A stretch of DNA of 64,000 bases from assembly GCA_964017195.1 (NCBI GenBank), contig OZ024895.1:33781834-33845833 (forward strand), written 5' to 3'. Position 1 is the first letter of the stretch, and every line of letters starts with the position of its first letter. Below, piece by piece: positions 33,126 to 47,000 of this stretch. The notes under the pieces are model-generated. The model made no database searches. It was not told the origin of the DNA and saw nothing but the letters and a program-made list of their open reading frames with translations. The translations under genes were made by a program, and so were the position numbers. The stretch is from Siderastrea radians. Lineage: Eukaryota; Cnidaria; Anthozoa; Scleractinia; Rhizangiidae.

Positions 33126-33858
33126 CTCTATTCCCATCTAGGAATGTTCACAGACTTAACTTAGTACAGTTACGACTGACGATTACTTTACAGCCAGAGA
33201 ACTGAACAGAAAAAAAAAGTAGCTTGGCGTACAATTCCTTACCAAGTTCATGACAACTAAGACGAACAAAGATTTGTAAATATCTTTGCATGAGGCCAGA
33301 AAAACCACATCTTGAATTGGAGCCTACAAGGATAAGGCTGTTAAATTATTTATATATAATATTTATGCATTATTTTGTAATCTCATCTGTATTTTAATTC
33401 TCAGTTTTTTTTTTCTAGAATTGCATAAACGTCAAAACATATGACGGACGTCTCTACGAGAACTGGTCAAACGCCCTGTAAATGAAGTCAAGTTGAGCAC
33501 GTTAGACTTTCTCTACAGTAACAGTACGTCATAGTGTATTAGATTTAGCTAATATTTCTTTTTGTGTTTCATTTTATTTCTTTATTGACCAAGCATCAAA
33601 AGTTACTATGTTAGGTACCAAGTCTCAAAGGAGCTACGTCACGCATAACGCGACTTGAAAAAGCTGGCAAGTTTTTTCAAGTTTGTCATTCGTAATCCGT
33701 CTTAATCTCCCTCAGTCGTAACCATCCTTGTTTAGTTTTGGTTAATTATTACTTCTTTGGTGTTTTTCTAACTTAGGAAACTATTATTTTTAGGTTTCCG
33801 TTAATGAGAAAATAATTTTGTCAGATCAGAAAAATGAATGAAAACGCCGTGACATCGA
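33126..33858. other. intergenic, nothing recognised
   Basis: AT-rich DNA with no open frame of note. Confidence 0.5.
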
Positions 33859-34072
33859 TTAAACCCTTCAAGCCCCAGCCTCATTTTTAAAATTGTCCTT
33901 ACTGGTCTTCATAAACTTGGTTGAGTACTCGTTGGAGAACTTGTTGAAATATCAAGACAATTCATCTTTGGTGATCATTTCCCTAATTCTCATCACCTGT
34001 CTGTGTTTTAATGCACTGATATGATGAGGAGAAATTTGATGCTGAACACTATTGGGGCTTAAAGGGCTAACA
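33859..34072 (+). mobile_element. TTAA-type MITE, copy 1
   Basis: Begins TTAAACCCTTCAAGCCCC and ends GGGGCTTAAAGGGCTAA, imperfect inverted ends with TTAA-like edges. The interior includes CATTTCCCTAATTCTCATCA and GATGAGGAGAAATTTGATG. Three relatives lie at 38836, 44988 and 50079. Confidence 0.7.
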
Positions 34073-36354
34073 GTAAAAGAAGCAATCCTACGAGCTGTTT
34101 GGACACGTATCAACTAAACATAGACATAATCCTCCAACATATAAAAATTTAGTTCCGAATTCTGAAAGGCAATATTTTAATCTTAAATGACAACAGTGGT
34201 TATTATCTTTGTCTCAAATCATAGCCTGAAGAAGTTAAAAATCTTTGTAAGACAACTATTCAGGTTTAGTTTGACCATTCAAGTTTAAAAAGGACCTCAA
34301 GAGTAGACTTATAATTTTCACTAAGTTTCACCAGCTCAAACCAGTAATCTGATGGCGTAAAAGCCGTAAGGAGATATCGATTACTGGTATTGCGGTTGAT
34401 TTGTGACGGCAACTGTTACACGGTTTTACTGACGGCGCTTAAAATGTATTTTGACAAAGGCCATCGCAGTGAAATCTGTCCTTTCCCATGGAACTCTCTC
34501 TCGTGAAAGCCATGATCGGGCAATAGGTTAGGTTCAAAACAGAAAAAAAAGAAACATAAAGAAAGACGCGAAAATAACTCCATGTATTTGAGCCTTTATT
34601 ATGTTCTCGCCGCGACAGAAATAAGCCGCTGTTACTTCGAAAAGATCTTTCAGGGCTTCGTTAGGAAGGTGATTTAGATGTGACTAAATACAAAATCACA
34701 GAGGCCTAATAATGCCAGAAATTACCGCGAAAAGAATATGAAAGGAAAGTTACTAATATGACGCCAGACGTTACGTAATAATAATTTCGGGTTATACGAA
34801 ATTCAAGATTAACTGCGCGCGGCGCGCAATGCATTGTTGGTTACCAAATAAACGAGTTATCCTCCAAAACGGAGTGAATTACGCAAAGATTTCAAAACGT
34901 AATAGTGTTATACAAGCACCCTTTTATGATTATGCAATCTTCATCAATTAGGAATACTAATTAAATGGCACTAACATAATAACGGCAGTTTTAATATTGT
35001 ATGCAAAAATTTTCTTAACAGGTGATGATGCTTCGGATAGATAAAATATCTATTAGTTCATGTGCATCACCAAAACAAGTACACCGATGTCTTGATAAAA
35101 TCCATAATATGCGCTTTTTTGGCGCAAGTTTTTAAAAAGTAATCTTTGGTAAGAGAGGATATTCTCTCTTGCCTTTGGCTTTTAATTTGCAAGTGTGTTA
35201 CGTAGTGGATGAAGTATACCTTTATGTAAATACCGTAACTGAAATTGAACCGGATATGGTGAGTTTATTTAGCCAAGGGGTTTGTAAGACTTTTGAATCA
35301 GATTTAGTACGTTTTGTCACTGCCACACTGATAATTGGTAGGCTCTCTCTTATCAAGAGAAAGTAGCTGTTTCCAGACTATGCATAAAATTTATGTGAAA
35401 TTTTAATGCCTTTATTCCTGTAGACTGCAATGCGGTATGAGAATCATTTTGGTAGGTGAAAACATCACACCCAGCGTAGGGTTGCAGAAGCCTTAGAAGG
35501 AAAATAATTTCGATTTACTAATTTGAGGTTAAGGGCCATTTTTAGACAATTTAAATGAGAAGGAAACAGATATATGTACATCTTTTTGTGACAAAAAAAT
35601 GTGAGAGCTTAGGTACATTATCGTCAAATGGTAAATTCATAAACAAACATTGCAATAAAAGGGATTCATAAGACCTCGATTGTCGAAGATTGCTCAGTCT
35701 AAGTGAGTGAATTATAAAAGGCAATGCCTTTGTTATAAAGCTCAACAAAATTCTTGCTAGATGTTTTTATACGGTTCATTTTTAACCGTGTTTGAGAACT
35801 ATTAACATCGTACAGTCACAGAGTGGGAGCATATGTAAAACACAAGATTTTGCACCACTGTCTTGCTTCCAGCATAAATCGCAGAACAAATTTGTTATAG
35901 CCTTTGAATTTTGCAAGACAGCCATGAAATAACTGTGGTTACGTACCATTTGAAAAAAAAACGAGTTGCCTTATAAGGTAGTTCCCATGACTAGTTAAAT
36001 AGCACTTTGTACATAGCTCTGTTTACCAAAGTTTGTTGAAACTATACCTGTGTTACGAAGCGTTGCCTATTAATTATCAGGGACGCATATGACTATTTTT
36101 GTGCGTGCTGTATTGTTATCGTTGCTTCTTAAAAATAGCTATTGATAAATTATTTTTTTAAGCAAGTAATGGAAAAAGGTAGCTAAAATTAAGAGTTCCT
36201 TGATTACAGAATAGTCAGTAAGAAAGTAAAAAAACATGTCTTTAATTGTCAAATTAAAATTGTAAATACCAAATTTCTGGCCCGCCTAGAAGACCTTAGC
36301 TACTTGCGGGTCAGCGCTGTCTGTACTATTGTTTTCAGTATAATACAATAAAAT
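34073..36354. other. intergenic, nothing recognised
   Basis: No coding signal. 34800-34830 has a short GC-rich palindromic stretch (GCGCGCGGCGCGC). Confidence 0.5.
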
Positions 36355-36570
36355 GTGCGTTGTTGTTGTTGTTGTTGTTTTTGTCGTTGTTCTTGTTGTA
36401 TGAAATTTCTCATACCTTACAAACAACCTTGAACACCCTTTTTTATGGCTTAAGTTCCATCTTTTTTTTTTGTTTTGTTTTGTTTTGTTTTGGTTTGGTT
36501 TGATTTTATTTTGTGTTTTTCTTTTCTTTCTTTTTTTGGGGGGTGGGGGGGGGTGGAGGGGATTCTAGTG
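36355..36570. repeat. (GTT)n, (GTTTT)n and G-run tract
   Basis: GTT units at 36359-36380, GTTTT units at 36470-36500, then T-run and G-run: GGGGGGTGGGGGGGGGTGGA followed by GGGG at 36538-36560. Four G-runs separated by one or two bases could form a G-quadruplex on the plus strand. Confidence 0.85.
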
Positions 36571-37797
36571 AGAGCATTTTCTTTGTGCGTTGCATCGCAA
36601 GAGAAGAGCAAGGCAATTTTCTGTTTGGATAACCAGTTTTCTTTATCAAACAAAAACAATAACTCGCTCTTAAGGAAGTGTCTGTAATGTAGACATCTCA
36701 TTTTTAAGAAGTGTATACTTAGAACGGACAAAATACCTTACACTTTCTTGAAACATTACCTCTGTAATGCGACATCACTAAAGTTCGGACCAAGGACAAT
36801 GTAACTTAGCTCCACACAACAAGATTGCATAAGAACTCTTCTTTTTCAATACGGACAAGTCAAGTCACCATGAAAGTACAACATTACATTGCACCAAGCA
36901 CAATTTTGCTGCAACTCAACTTTTCATTTTTTTTTTCGTGTTTAGGTATTTTTCGGAATAACACGAATTTATGGCGGCCACGAGAAACCACTGAAACTCT
37001 CTAATACGGCCACTTCTTTCGTACGTATACGGTCTGGTGCCTGTGTTTGTCGTTTTCCTGTCCGTATTTGAGAGGAAAAAAGTTCCACTGTATACAAACG
37101 TCCTTGGAGTGAAACATAAATAAATGATCTAATGTCAAAAAGAAGCGAAAAGTGCTTTATTTCACGCTTCCCGCTGTTGGTCGTTATTATTCTGCCCTGT
37201 TCGACAATCCGAACAAGTGAAAATCCTCATACCGACCCCGTTGCCAGGTAGATGAAACTGCTCCTGGGACGATTTGCTATTATCGACTCTGAATCAACGT
37301 AGATTTCAAAACTTTATCACATCCCTCCTACAGAAAGAATAACACCCCGCATCCCACTTTGTTATTTTTACCCCCGTATCTACTCCTAAAAAAATTACTA
37401 GAGCCCTTACAAGCCTCTGAGATCTACCCTCTTCTCGCTTTGCGGTTCCTCATCGCGCCAACCTGATCTATTTCGGTCGACCAGCTGTCAAATGTGGAAT
37501 TCGTGAGAAGCCAGCTTTTTATTTACTATATTTGACGGAGTTATTTGATATAAGTAAACAAATCGTACGCCATTAGCATGCTAAAAGAGCTTAACGACCG
37601 TCAGCGTAATTACGCTCTGCTAATAACTGTAAACAGTCGAAAAGGAACAAAGTTTAGATTGACTTGCAGCTGAACATGTTCATGAACCGCTTTGCTGTTC
37701 AAAACGGCTCTAGGAAAAGAAGTCCACTGATTCTACGGTACACCCCATCTGATCCATCAACGTTAGAATACAGCGTTGAGTATGATCTAGCATAAGA
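36571..37797. other. upstream region of the GABA-B-like gene
   Basis: No coding signal. The promoter should lie here but I cannot identify a TATA or initiator with confidence. Confidence 0.4.
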
Positions 37798-38046
37798 ATG
37801 ACGAGGAGAAACTTTTTCTTGACATTCCTATATCTCGCAGTAGCATACAATTCTCACTATCAAGGAACTTTGGCGCAGCAAAGGTTACACATTGGAGGTT
37901 TGTTTCCATTCAGAGGCCTTCAAGAAACGGAAATTTCCATGAAAGGCGATCTGATAGAGGCAGCGGTTAACATGGCCTTAAAGGACGTAGAAGATAAAAA
38001 TATTTTGCCTGAATATAAGTTGCAACTTCATGTCAATGATACGCAG
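37798..38046 (+). CDS. GABA-B-like exon 1
   Basis: ATG at 37798 opens a signal peptide (FFLTFLYLAVAYNS), then HIGGLFPF and the first Venus-flytrap helix, ending HVNDTQ. Donor GTAAGG, phase 0. Confidence 0.9.
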
Positions 38047-41000
38047 GTAAGGGTAAACCACAGATTCAAGACTTGGCGCAATCTTTTGCCCGCTTCTCTA
38101 AATTAAAGAACATATTTTGTTTCATTTTCTTAAATTTCCGTGCTCTAGAAAGAGGTAGCAAAATGACCTAAACAAAAAAAAGCGCTCTGTCGGTAGCTTT
38201 AAATTGATAACAGTTACATTCTACCGGATATTATCCACAGACTCGAAACTTGGATATGTATCAATAGTGCTATGACCCGCATTTTGACTGTAGGAAAGAA
38301 ATGATTTAATTATGCAAATAAATAAGCACTGGGAAAAAATCACGCAAGGAACAAGGTGTTATAAGTTGTAATGGAGAAATTGAGGTGATCTGATAAGTCT
38401 GCAAAAATGGGAGTTCTGTGAACCTTACAATCGCTGTCTTCACAAATGCCTCCACGATGCGGGCATCTCCCTTTAACAGAAAGCCCAGTTCGCTTTGTTC
38501 CTAAGAGACCAAAGGCTATATCATCTCTAGTAACGTCTGTAAGACGAACAGTTCATTATACAGAAACTAATGCAACTTTGTCCACTTAGCCTTTTCTTGT
38601 TTGTCCAAAGGCAACACAAAAACAAACAATTAGAAAAACACACTCTTAATTACTCACTTTTTATGCCAAAACCATTTTATATCATAATCATTATGACCTG
38701 GACAGATCTACACATAATTATTGTGTTCTAACAGTTACAACGTAGCAAAATGATACTTCAATCGCTTTATATTAGTGACATTTTAACTCCCTATATCTTT
38801 TATTCTCGCGGAACTGCTTAAACAAAGTCTGTTTTGACCCTTATCACTTTAAGTCCTAATATCAACATGCACATTCTCCTCACTATTCTCTAAATATTTC
38901 TTGCAGTACCAATTGGGGGAGTTTGCTTAATCATTAAGGCACTTTTCTTCTTTGGTGGTCATTTCCTTTATTCTCATGACCAGCAAGTTTGATCAAGTGG
39001 TGATATTGTCAGGAGAAATTAACTGCTTCTCGCCAATAGGGCTTGGACGGTTATACAGACTATATGTCTTATAAATGCGCCGTTTATAAGTACACAGTCC
39101 GTAGTATACTTTCTGCAGAAAACGTAATTTCTGATGGTTGAGTGACCTGGGAACGAATTACAGCTGTATACAACTAAATTGAATAAAAATATTCGAAAGG
39201 GAAAACCCAACAAGTAGCTTTGAGATAAAGTGTGGGAATACAAGGATGGAAGTAGGTGGTAGTTCATGAAATTTGTTTTCCTGTTTATCACTTTTGGTGA
39301 TATATTGTTTCAAGACAATAAAACAAGCTTAAATTAATTAATTAACGTAAGCTCGAGCCATACTTAATATAACGATTTATCAGCGTGGACACTGTCAAAT
39401 CTGGTTTCATGTCAGTCGGTCCAGAAATCCAAATTGCCATTGTGACAGAACCTTGAATAGTTTACCTCTCGAGTTTACATTTCTTTGCTTTGATGTCTTT
39501 TGGCCATAATTTGTTTCCTTTTTAAGATGATAAAATGGCTTCAAAAGAGTAAAATTAAAGATTTCCGTAAGCTAGGAGTCATACTCAATAACGACATATC
39601 AGCCTTTTCACTGTCCCTTTAAAATATAAAGGCCAAGAAAAAGTATCCGTAATAAGGCGGTGTTGTATTAGTGGGTTCCCATAACACTGTTCTTCTGGCA
39701 GCACGAGAGTTACCCCGCCATACGAGTCACATAACGATTTGTTTGTATTTTAGTGCAGAGCGGACCACGCATCACGTGCTCTTTTTGAAATGATAAACAG
39801 ACAGCCAACAAAGATAGCTTTGCTTGGGGCGGGTTGTTCAGTGGTGTCCGAGAGGATAGCAGAGGAAGCTAAGACTTGGAATCTTATTACGGTAAGTAAA
39901 GTGAAGTGAAGTGAAGTGTAAGGAAGTGGCTGTTTAAGGCCGCGGGTGACAAGCTGCTCATGAATAAATTTATAAGGCAAAATTTTGGCAGAGGTCTTAC
40001 GCTAAAAAACGGTATATCTTGAACGTTTGGGAGCCGATATCCGTTGAAACTTAACAGAGAGCTTGAGCAATGGTGGAAGTGCAACAAGGCTGTTTTTGGT
40101 TTGATAGATTGCGCTTCTTTGCGATGCTATGAGCTCCCAAAGTTAAGATTCTGTAGAACGCGACTCCGTGTCCAAGTTTTCTCCTCGTGGAGAAGACAAC
40201 ACTTCTTGATTTTACCACTCACTGATCAGTTAAAACCTCTATTGTGTCAAGACAGAAGCCTATTATAGAATTTCGAGTTCCATTGAAAGTTGTAAGCTTT
40301 TAAAAAAGTAAAATCGTCCTTGTTTAAATCATCGATATTCTGTTAAAAAGCCTGTTTGAAAAAAAGGTTTCTGTTGTGACAATCTACAATACACCTGGTT
40401 TGTCTGCCTGTTGTGTCTGTTCAGGAAATTCTATATCTGCGCTGTATTCTTGGACACAAAATTGGTGGTTTTAGGGCTTCCGAAGGCTTACCGAATAAAC
40501 ACGAATGTTTAAAGTAAGATTATGCTAATTATGGAAATTAAATTCAAGCAGCTATTGTTCACTGTCCAGAAAAGAACAATACGTTGCAATTTAGAGATCG
40601 CAAATTTTTGGATTGAAGATTATAAGTGTTTCCCAAGCTCTATGTTAGCTATAAGGAGTATTATTGTAATTTTTGTTTGTTTTGTTGGAAAACTTCTAAA
40701 AAGTTTCTATTAACGTTGGAGCGTAAAAAAATCCGCACTTCGACAGTTTTCAGTTATTTTAAAATGTTTAAAAGTCACAACTCCGTAGCACACGATTTAA
40801 CGCACGTGCATTTATTGATTCAGAAACTGAAAGTTTTACCACAGGCAGCCCAAGCTAAGGTTGAGAGCTGCGCATAAATTAGACTGTTTTTTTCACGCTA
40901 TGCATAATAATGACATCGGCAACATTTAAGAGTTTGTATGGAAATGATACAAAACGTCTCAAATTGCCACAAATCAGAAAGAAGTCGAAATAAAAAAGAT

Positions 41001-44000
41001 TTGTCTTATTTCATTGTTTTATTGGTCATTATTGGAGGGCTTCCTGGGCTGGTTTGAAGCTTTTTGGGCGAGAAATTGAGGTTTATATTTTTCATCAGTT
41101 ACTGAACGTTTAGAATTAATTAAAGTTAATTAATTCTAAACGTTCAGTAACTGATGAAAAATATAAACCTCAATTTCTCGCCCAAAAAGCTTCAAACCAG
41201 CCCAGGAAGCCCTCCAATAATGACCAATAAAACAATGAAATAAGACAAATCTTTTTTATTTCGACTTCTTTCTGATTTGTGGCAATTTGAGACGTTTTGT
41301 ATCATTTCCATACAAACTCTTAAATGTTGCCGATGTCATTATTATGCATAGCGTGAAAAAAACAGTCTAATTTATGCGCAGCTCTCAACCTTAGCTTGGG
41401 CTGCCTGTGGTTTTACTGAAGAGCCTATTCATGAATATTTCGTGCAATGTCGCTACCATTCGTCGCACTTCATGCATACGCTTTAAATAAATAAATACTG
41501 ATGACTTAGTTTCTCACCCGCGGCCTTAACTAATGTGAAACTGAGTTATAAACTCTCGTGGCCCTCAACATCTACTAAAATAGAACGATGTACACAATAC
41601 CAAGCCAAGAAGGAAAGGTTTACTTAGCTAGAACCTTTGTCGGTCCTTTTCCAAGAAGAAAATCACGCTATATATGTCAAAGAAAGCACTCCTTACCAAC
41701 AAGGTTGTTGCTTGGAGAAACTATTTACGAGTGCAGATCCTTACTGATAAAAAAGGGAACTCAATTCAGCCCAGAAAAGCAGAAAACGCCTGCTTGCAAG
41801 TTTCTTTTTTTTTTTTTTGAAATTATGCATACATGCGAAGCCACTGCATGCATGCCAAGCGGAATTAGCCTTTGCTTTTTGCAGGTCACTTTTGTCATCC
41901 GCTTTGCAATGTATGTTTGTGCAATTTCAGGCGGAAACTTTGAATCGCCCGAAATTGCTTTGAGTCCATGTTCGATTGTAATGTAGTATAAATTCAAAAA
42001 CTCATCTGTGTTATTCCAAGCCATCATTGTTTTCTCAGTGATGTTAGCTTTCCAGACCGTTAACAATGATGATAAGTGTGTTCAAAGCCTTCACGACTCT
42101 AATCTTTAACATTTGCAAATCCATTTGTATTGCGGCGACTTTTGGCTTTCGCTGTTAGGTAGACGACTATTTCTGGTCAATTGTTTTGCTAGAGAGATGA
42201 TGTGAAAATTATAAACTGTTTCCCAACACAACAATAGCAGAGAATGTAATAGAAAGGTGACGATATAATGACAAATTCGTTCTTCATTTAGCAAAAGTTC
42301 TTATTCTGCCACTGACCGTGGCCAAATATCTGCGGCCAAAGGCTCACGTCGTTTTATTCTGCCGCTATTGTTTTCATTCAACTTTCTAACTGAATTCACT
42401 TGTAACGTTTATTGCCCTTTATTCTATGTAAGTATTTGGCCGGGGGGGGGGGTACATTGTGCCAGCGCTGACTTAAGTGAATTATAACTTTTAAACGGCT
42501 AGACGAATAATCACCAAATCTCGTGACTTTTCCTGAAATTTATCAGAGAAAATTTTCCTGTGTCAATGACGTTTCCATAGCAACCGTCTACTCTGGAGCT
42601 GTTTTGACTGTTTTCTGTCTTTTTTTCAGTTTTTTTCCCTTCGTTTGTAAGAAGAAGATAAATCTTTACATTTTTGTGCTTGTTTTGATTAACTATGTTT
42701 CTTAGAACAAATTCATACATTTTTCGACGTTGTCATTGTCAACTGTATGACTGTATGCTCAGAATTCAAGATGGCGGCTCAAAATTGAAAATGGCTGCTT
42801 TGTGTCGTCATTGTAACGTCAAGAAACGTCATAATTGACATGTCATAAACCCAATCTATTAAGCTAATGGTGTGCTAAAAACGTGCGAAGTTTCATCACA
42901 AGAGCGTGAATACTTTTCGAGACCTATGGGGGGGGGGGAACTTTGTGCCCCGCTTCAGGCTCAGAAACTCAAAAAAAGCCCAGGCAAAATAGGGTTAAAA
43001 AAGTTACTTTTTGAATAATGTCAACTTTTTTAGCTGAGGTTGAATTTTCTCACTCTTTTGCAGCTATGTGGCTGGGATAATCATTGTAATGTTTCTTATA
43101 TTTTGCAATTGGGAAAACGAAGTGTAACCAAACAAAACATGACACCGAAACCAACTGCAAAACATTTTACTTGCCGATGTCAAACTACCTGAATACACAA
43201 ATTTACGTACGTATTGACTGCTCCCTGTTTCGTTTTGAAGAGGAGCTTAGACTATTACGTTTCAACAGTACATTTTTTCTCAGTCAATAAAGTTGTTTAG
43301 TAAATTTCAGCCTTGGGTACGTTCTCAGCATGTTCTAAGCCAGTTTGGTGGGTCTTTCTATCAGCAACTCAACGTTGTTATTACAAAATAAGGTTCTCTA
43401 GATGTAAAAAAAAAGGAGAGAGAGAGAGAGTGTGTATTCCGCCTCCAAATCTGACCACCAATGAAAAAACGACCGAAATTCGTTCGTGATCTGCATATAA
43501 ATTAGTTTTCCTATATTAGCGTGCTTTGTTTTCCTTAGTTATTTGCCTACATTTCATATCCTAGTGTGAATCACCGGTAATCAAGCAAACCAGACATGCC
43601 AATTTATTTCATCCCAAGATCCGACTGTTAGTTTAGTCTCGAATTTCCATCTAATCCGTACCAACTGTGGCGAAATTTGCATTTTCGTGGTTTAAGCTTA
43701 GTGTTAAAACAATTAATTTTTAGCGATCATCTCCACTTCAAACGTAGAGATGAAAAACAAAAGAACATATTTAAAACAAGTATTTCTTCGTTTAATGAAT
43801 TAATACATGACAAGGAAATGAACACTAAAAGCGTCAGATATTTTGTGGAATCATGGAAGAAGCCGATTACAGTTGTGGAATACCAAGAGTCCATAAGTTG
43901 ATCGATCGAGTGTGATTAGAAAAGAGTGACTGTGAATTGGTTTGACGAATGTTAGCCTTTGTTTACTCTTCTGTTATCTGTTGAGTGGTTTAAAGGATTT

Positions 44001-47000
44001 ACTTAAAGGAATTTTGGTCGCACTTTGTACCGTGCAGAGGTCTGACGAGAGAAATACATCGATTCCATATCCTTTGTCTCAGCTACCAAACAGCAAATCT
44101 TAAAATTAATATCACCTTTTCCCGCCATGCTTGGGTTTCCCTTCTTTTAATTAAACGAACTCTTAGAATTAATTATTCAACTGAGAGGGAAAAGGACCAC
44201 ACGTAGTCTGAATCTCTGACCACTGTGATTTTTCAGAAAATCCACCTGCAAGTACTGAGCTGAGTTACATGTACACTCAATTATTCAAAGCTGTACAAAG
44301 CAGCTGCCAAGGGGGAGACTTGCTTGAAAAATTAATCATTCAGACGAGAATGACACAAATGAAAGAGACTACAGCCAGTCTATGAATGATTGTTCAGTTT
44401 CAATGAATCCACCTGAACGGTGATAACTGTACCACAGAGATGTAAAGAACAGCCGCTCGGGGTGACCCTTACTCGCCGAATGAATAATTCAGACGAGAAT
44501 GAAAGGGCTCACAGGCAGTCCATGAATTATCTGGATTTTTAATGCATCTTCCGCAACGGTGATAACTAACACTAAATCGTATGGAGATGCAAAATGCAGC
44601 TGCTCGGGGAGACTTTGTGCCCCTGCTGGTGGCGAGAAACTAGCTTCAATCGATATATGGCAAATTTGCTCTGTGAATTACTGATAACCAGCAGCGTCTA
44701 AAAAGACGCAGTGGAATAATTCTGATGCATCTCTATCAGTAGTGTATGTCTTAAAAAGATAAAACAGACGATCGCCGTTTTTGAACGTGCACTTTTGGAC
44801 ATTTTTTTTCTTGATCTATTCTCTCAAATGAACCAATTTATTTCTGATTAACACGATTTAAAAAACCGCTCAAGAGCAATTTTGTTTTGAACGAATATGT
44901 AGAACCAACTAAGGCAAAAGGAAGTGCTATTCAGTGCTATAGAATGTTACACTTTGGGCCTCCACCAAAGGACTCAAAAGTTTAGTCATGATATAAAAAT
45001 GCATATTCTCCTTACTGTTCTCCTCACATTTCTTATGGAACTAGTAAATAGAATCTGTCTTACTATCAAGACTTCTCATTATTGGAGATCACTTTCTTTA
45101 TTCTCGTCACTTAAATGTTTGAACAAGCAGAGATAATGTAAAGAGAAATTTCATCTTCATCACTGTTAAAGGCTTAAAGTGAAATGTTAAAAGATGAAAG
45201 GTCTGACACACCTGGAGTTGAACGGCTCAAATGTAGAACCTAACGTAATGATGTTAGTTCAAAACCATCAATAATCAAAACCCTAAAACGTCCAAATTTA
45301 TCCTTAATTTCCAATACTGAGCAATCACGTTTAACTCACTCTCACATTAATTAACAATGCATTGATCATGCAACAGGCAGGTGCCCAGAAAAAAGGACAA
45401 GTATTGAAAACTGTCAAATCGGCTTAGAACTACGGCGCCGCAGTGTGGCAGTCAAAAAGGATAACTTGCACTACGATTGTCATCCTCGTCACACGAATTT
45501 AAACACTCAATAGAAGCCACAAAAAAGAAGAACTAAAGCCGGTTGGAGCTGGGGAAAAGTCATTCTGTTTTCCCAGGGAAAACGGTTATCTGTTCGAGCA
45601 AGACAGAGAGGTTCGAGATTAGCCTCTGAGTAGTATAAAATTACGAAGTGGAAAGACTATCCAAGTAAAATGGGTGTCTGTTTGACATAACGCCGGAGAG
45701 ATTCAGCTGAGAAGGCAGAAATCTAATGTAGTTTGACAACAAAAAATTAAAAACAAAAACAAAAATAATATGTTTCATAATAGTGTGAACCGATCTGAAG
45801 AAATTCATGTTTGTACAGAAACAAAGAAAATCCAGATTTATCATGAGAGTTATTTGCACAACCAAGCGCATTTGAATTAATATTCGAGATTAGATTACGT
45901 TACCAGCTGGGCAAGAGCCATTTAACCTTTCATTTTCCTTTCATGCCATAATTTATTTACACTCACGTGCCCAGGCGGAAATGAATTTTTAACCAATAAA
46001 ATATAAAACAAAAAAACGGGCCAAGATTATGCGGACAGTCGTCTTTAGGCTGTGTGAAGAACCAACCAGAATTAGCAAAGCAAATAACCTTCAAACTTGG
46101 CATCTGAGAACTGACACTTCAGCTGTTGCAGCTGATTTGTTGGGTTGTCATCTTCCTCGAACACAAGCCAAGCGAGGAACAGAAGTCCGGCTCTGTGACA
46201 CGATTGCCCTCAAGATTTCTTAACTAAAGCCCGATAACCTCGCCTCTTTACTGATGGAAAACTCAAGCCAGGGTCTACTCACAACGCCTGAAAACGATCT
46301 CATAAAGGTGTGCCAACACTTGCCACTGAGGGTCAATACGGTTCCATACAGCCCGGACAACAAGACTTTTATTGTCACCGTGTTTACTTGTGTCTTCATA
46401 GGATTAGTGTGCCCTTGTGCTATTGTTGCAAACGTGATGGTTTTTCTGGGAATCCTGCGAAAATCTGATCTTCGCAACGTTTACAATACTTCTATTTTAT
46501 TCCTCGCTACGTCTGACCTTTTAACAGGCTTGATTACAATGCCAACGTTTCTCGTTTACCAAGGAAGCAAGTTGGTGAAGCGGGAAGATGAATTCTCGTG
46601 TACGGCTCTGGTTTTATACACTTTCACCACGTTTCTTTTCACCGGTCTTTCCGTGGTAACAATCATTTTAATTACACTCGAGAGATATCTGGCCATATTC
46701 CACCCCTTCAAATATCGCGATTATGTCACGAAGCGACGGATAGCTGTTACGATTTCTGTGGTGTGGATCGTATGGACCGCGTTTATCATCCTCGCTCGGC
46801 TATCGCCGGGGGCAAGTGCAGGGATGTACAGTGCTATAGCGGCTGCGATGTTGGTGCCTTGTATTTTACTGACTTTTTTTGTTTATTGTAAAGTGTATGT
46901 GTTGACGCGACGAGTGCGCTTGTCCATAGGTCACGAGTTATCAGGACCGCGAAACGCAGAGGACATTCAAGAGACCAAATCTTCGCGGACGGTGGCCTAC

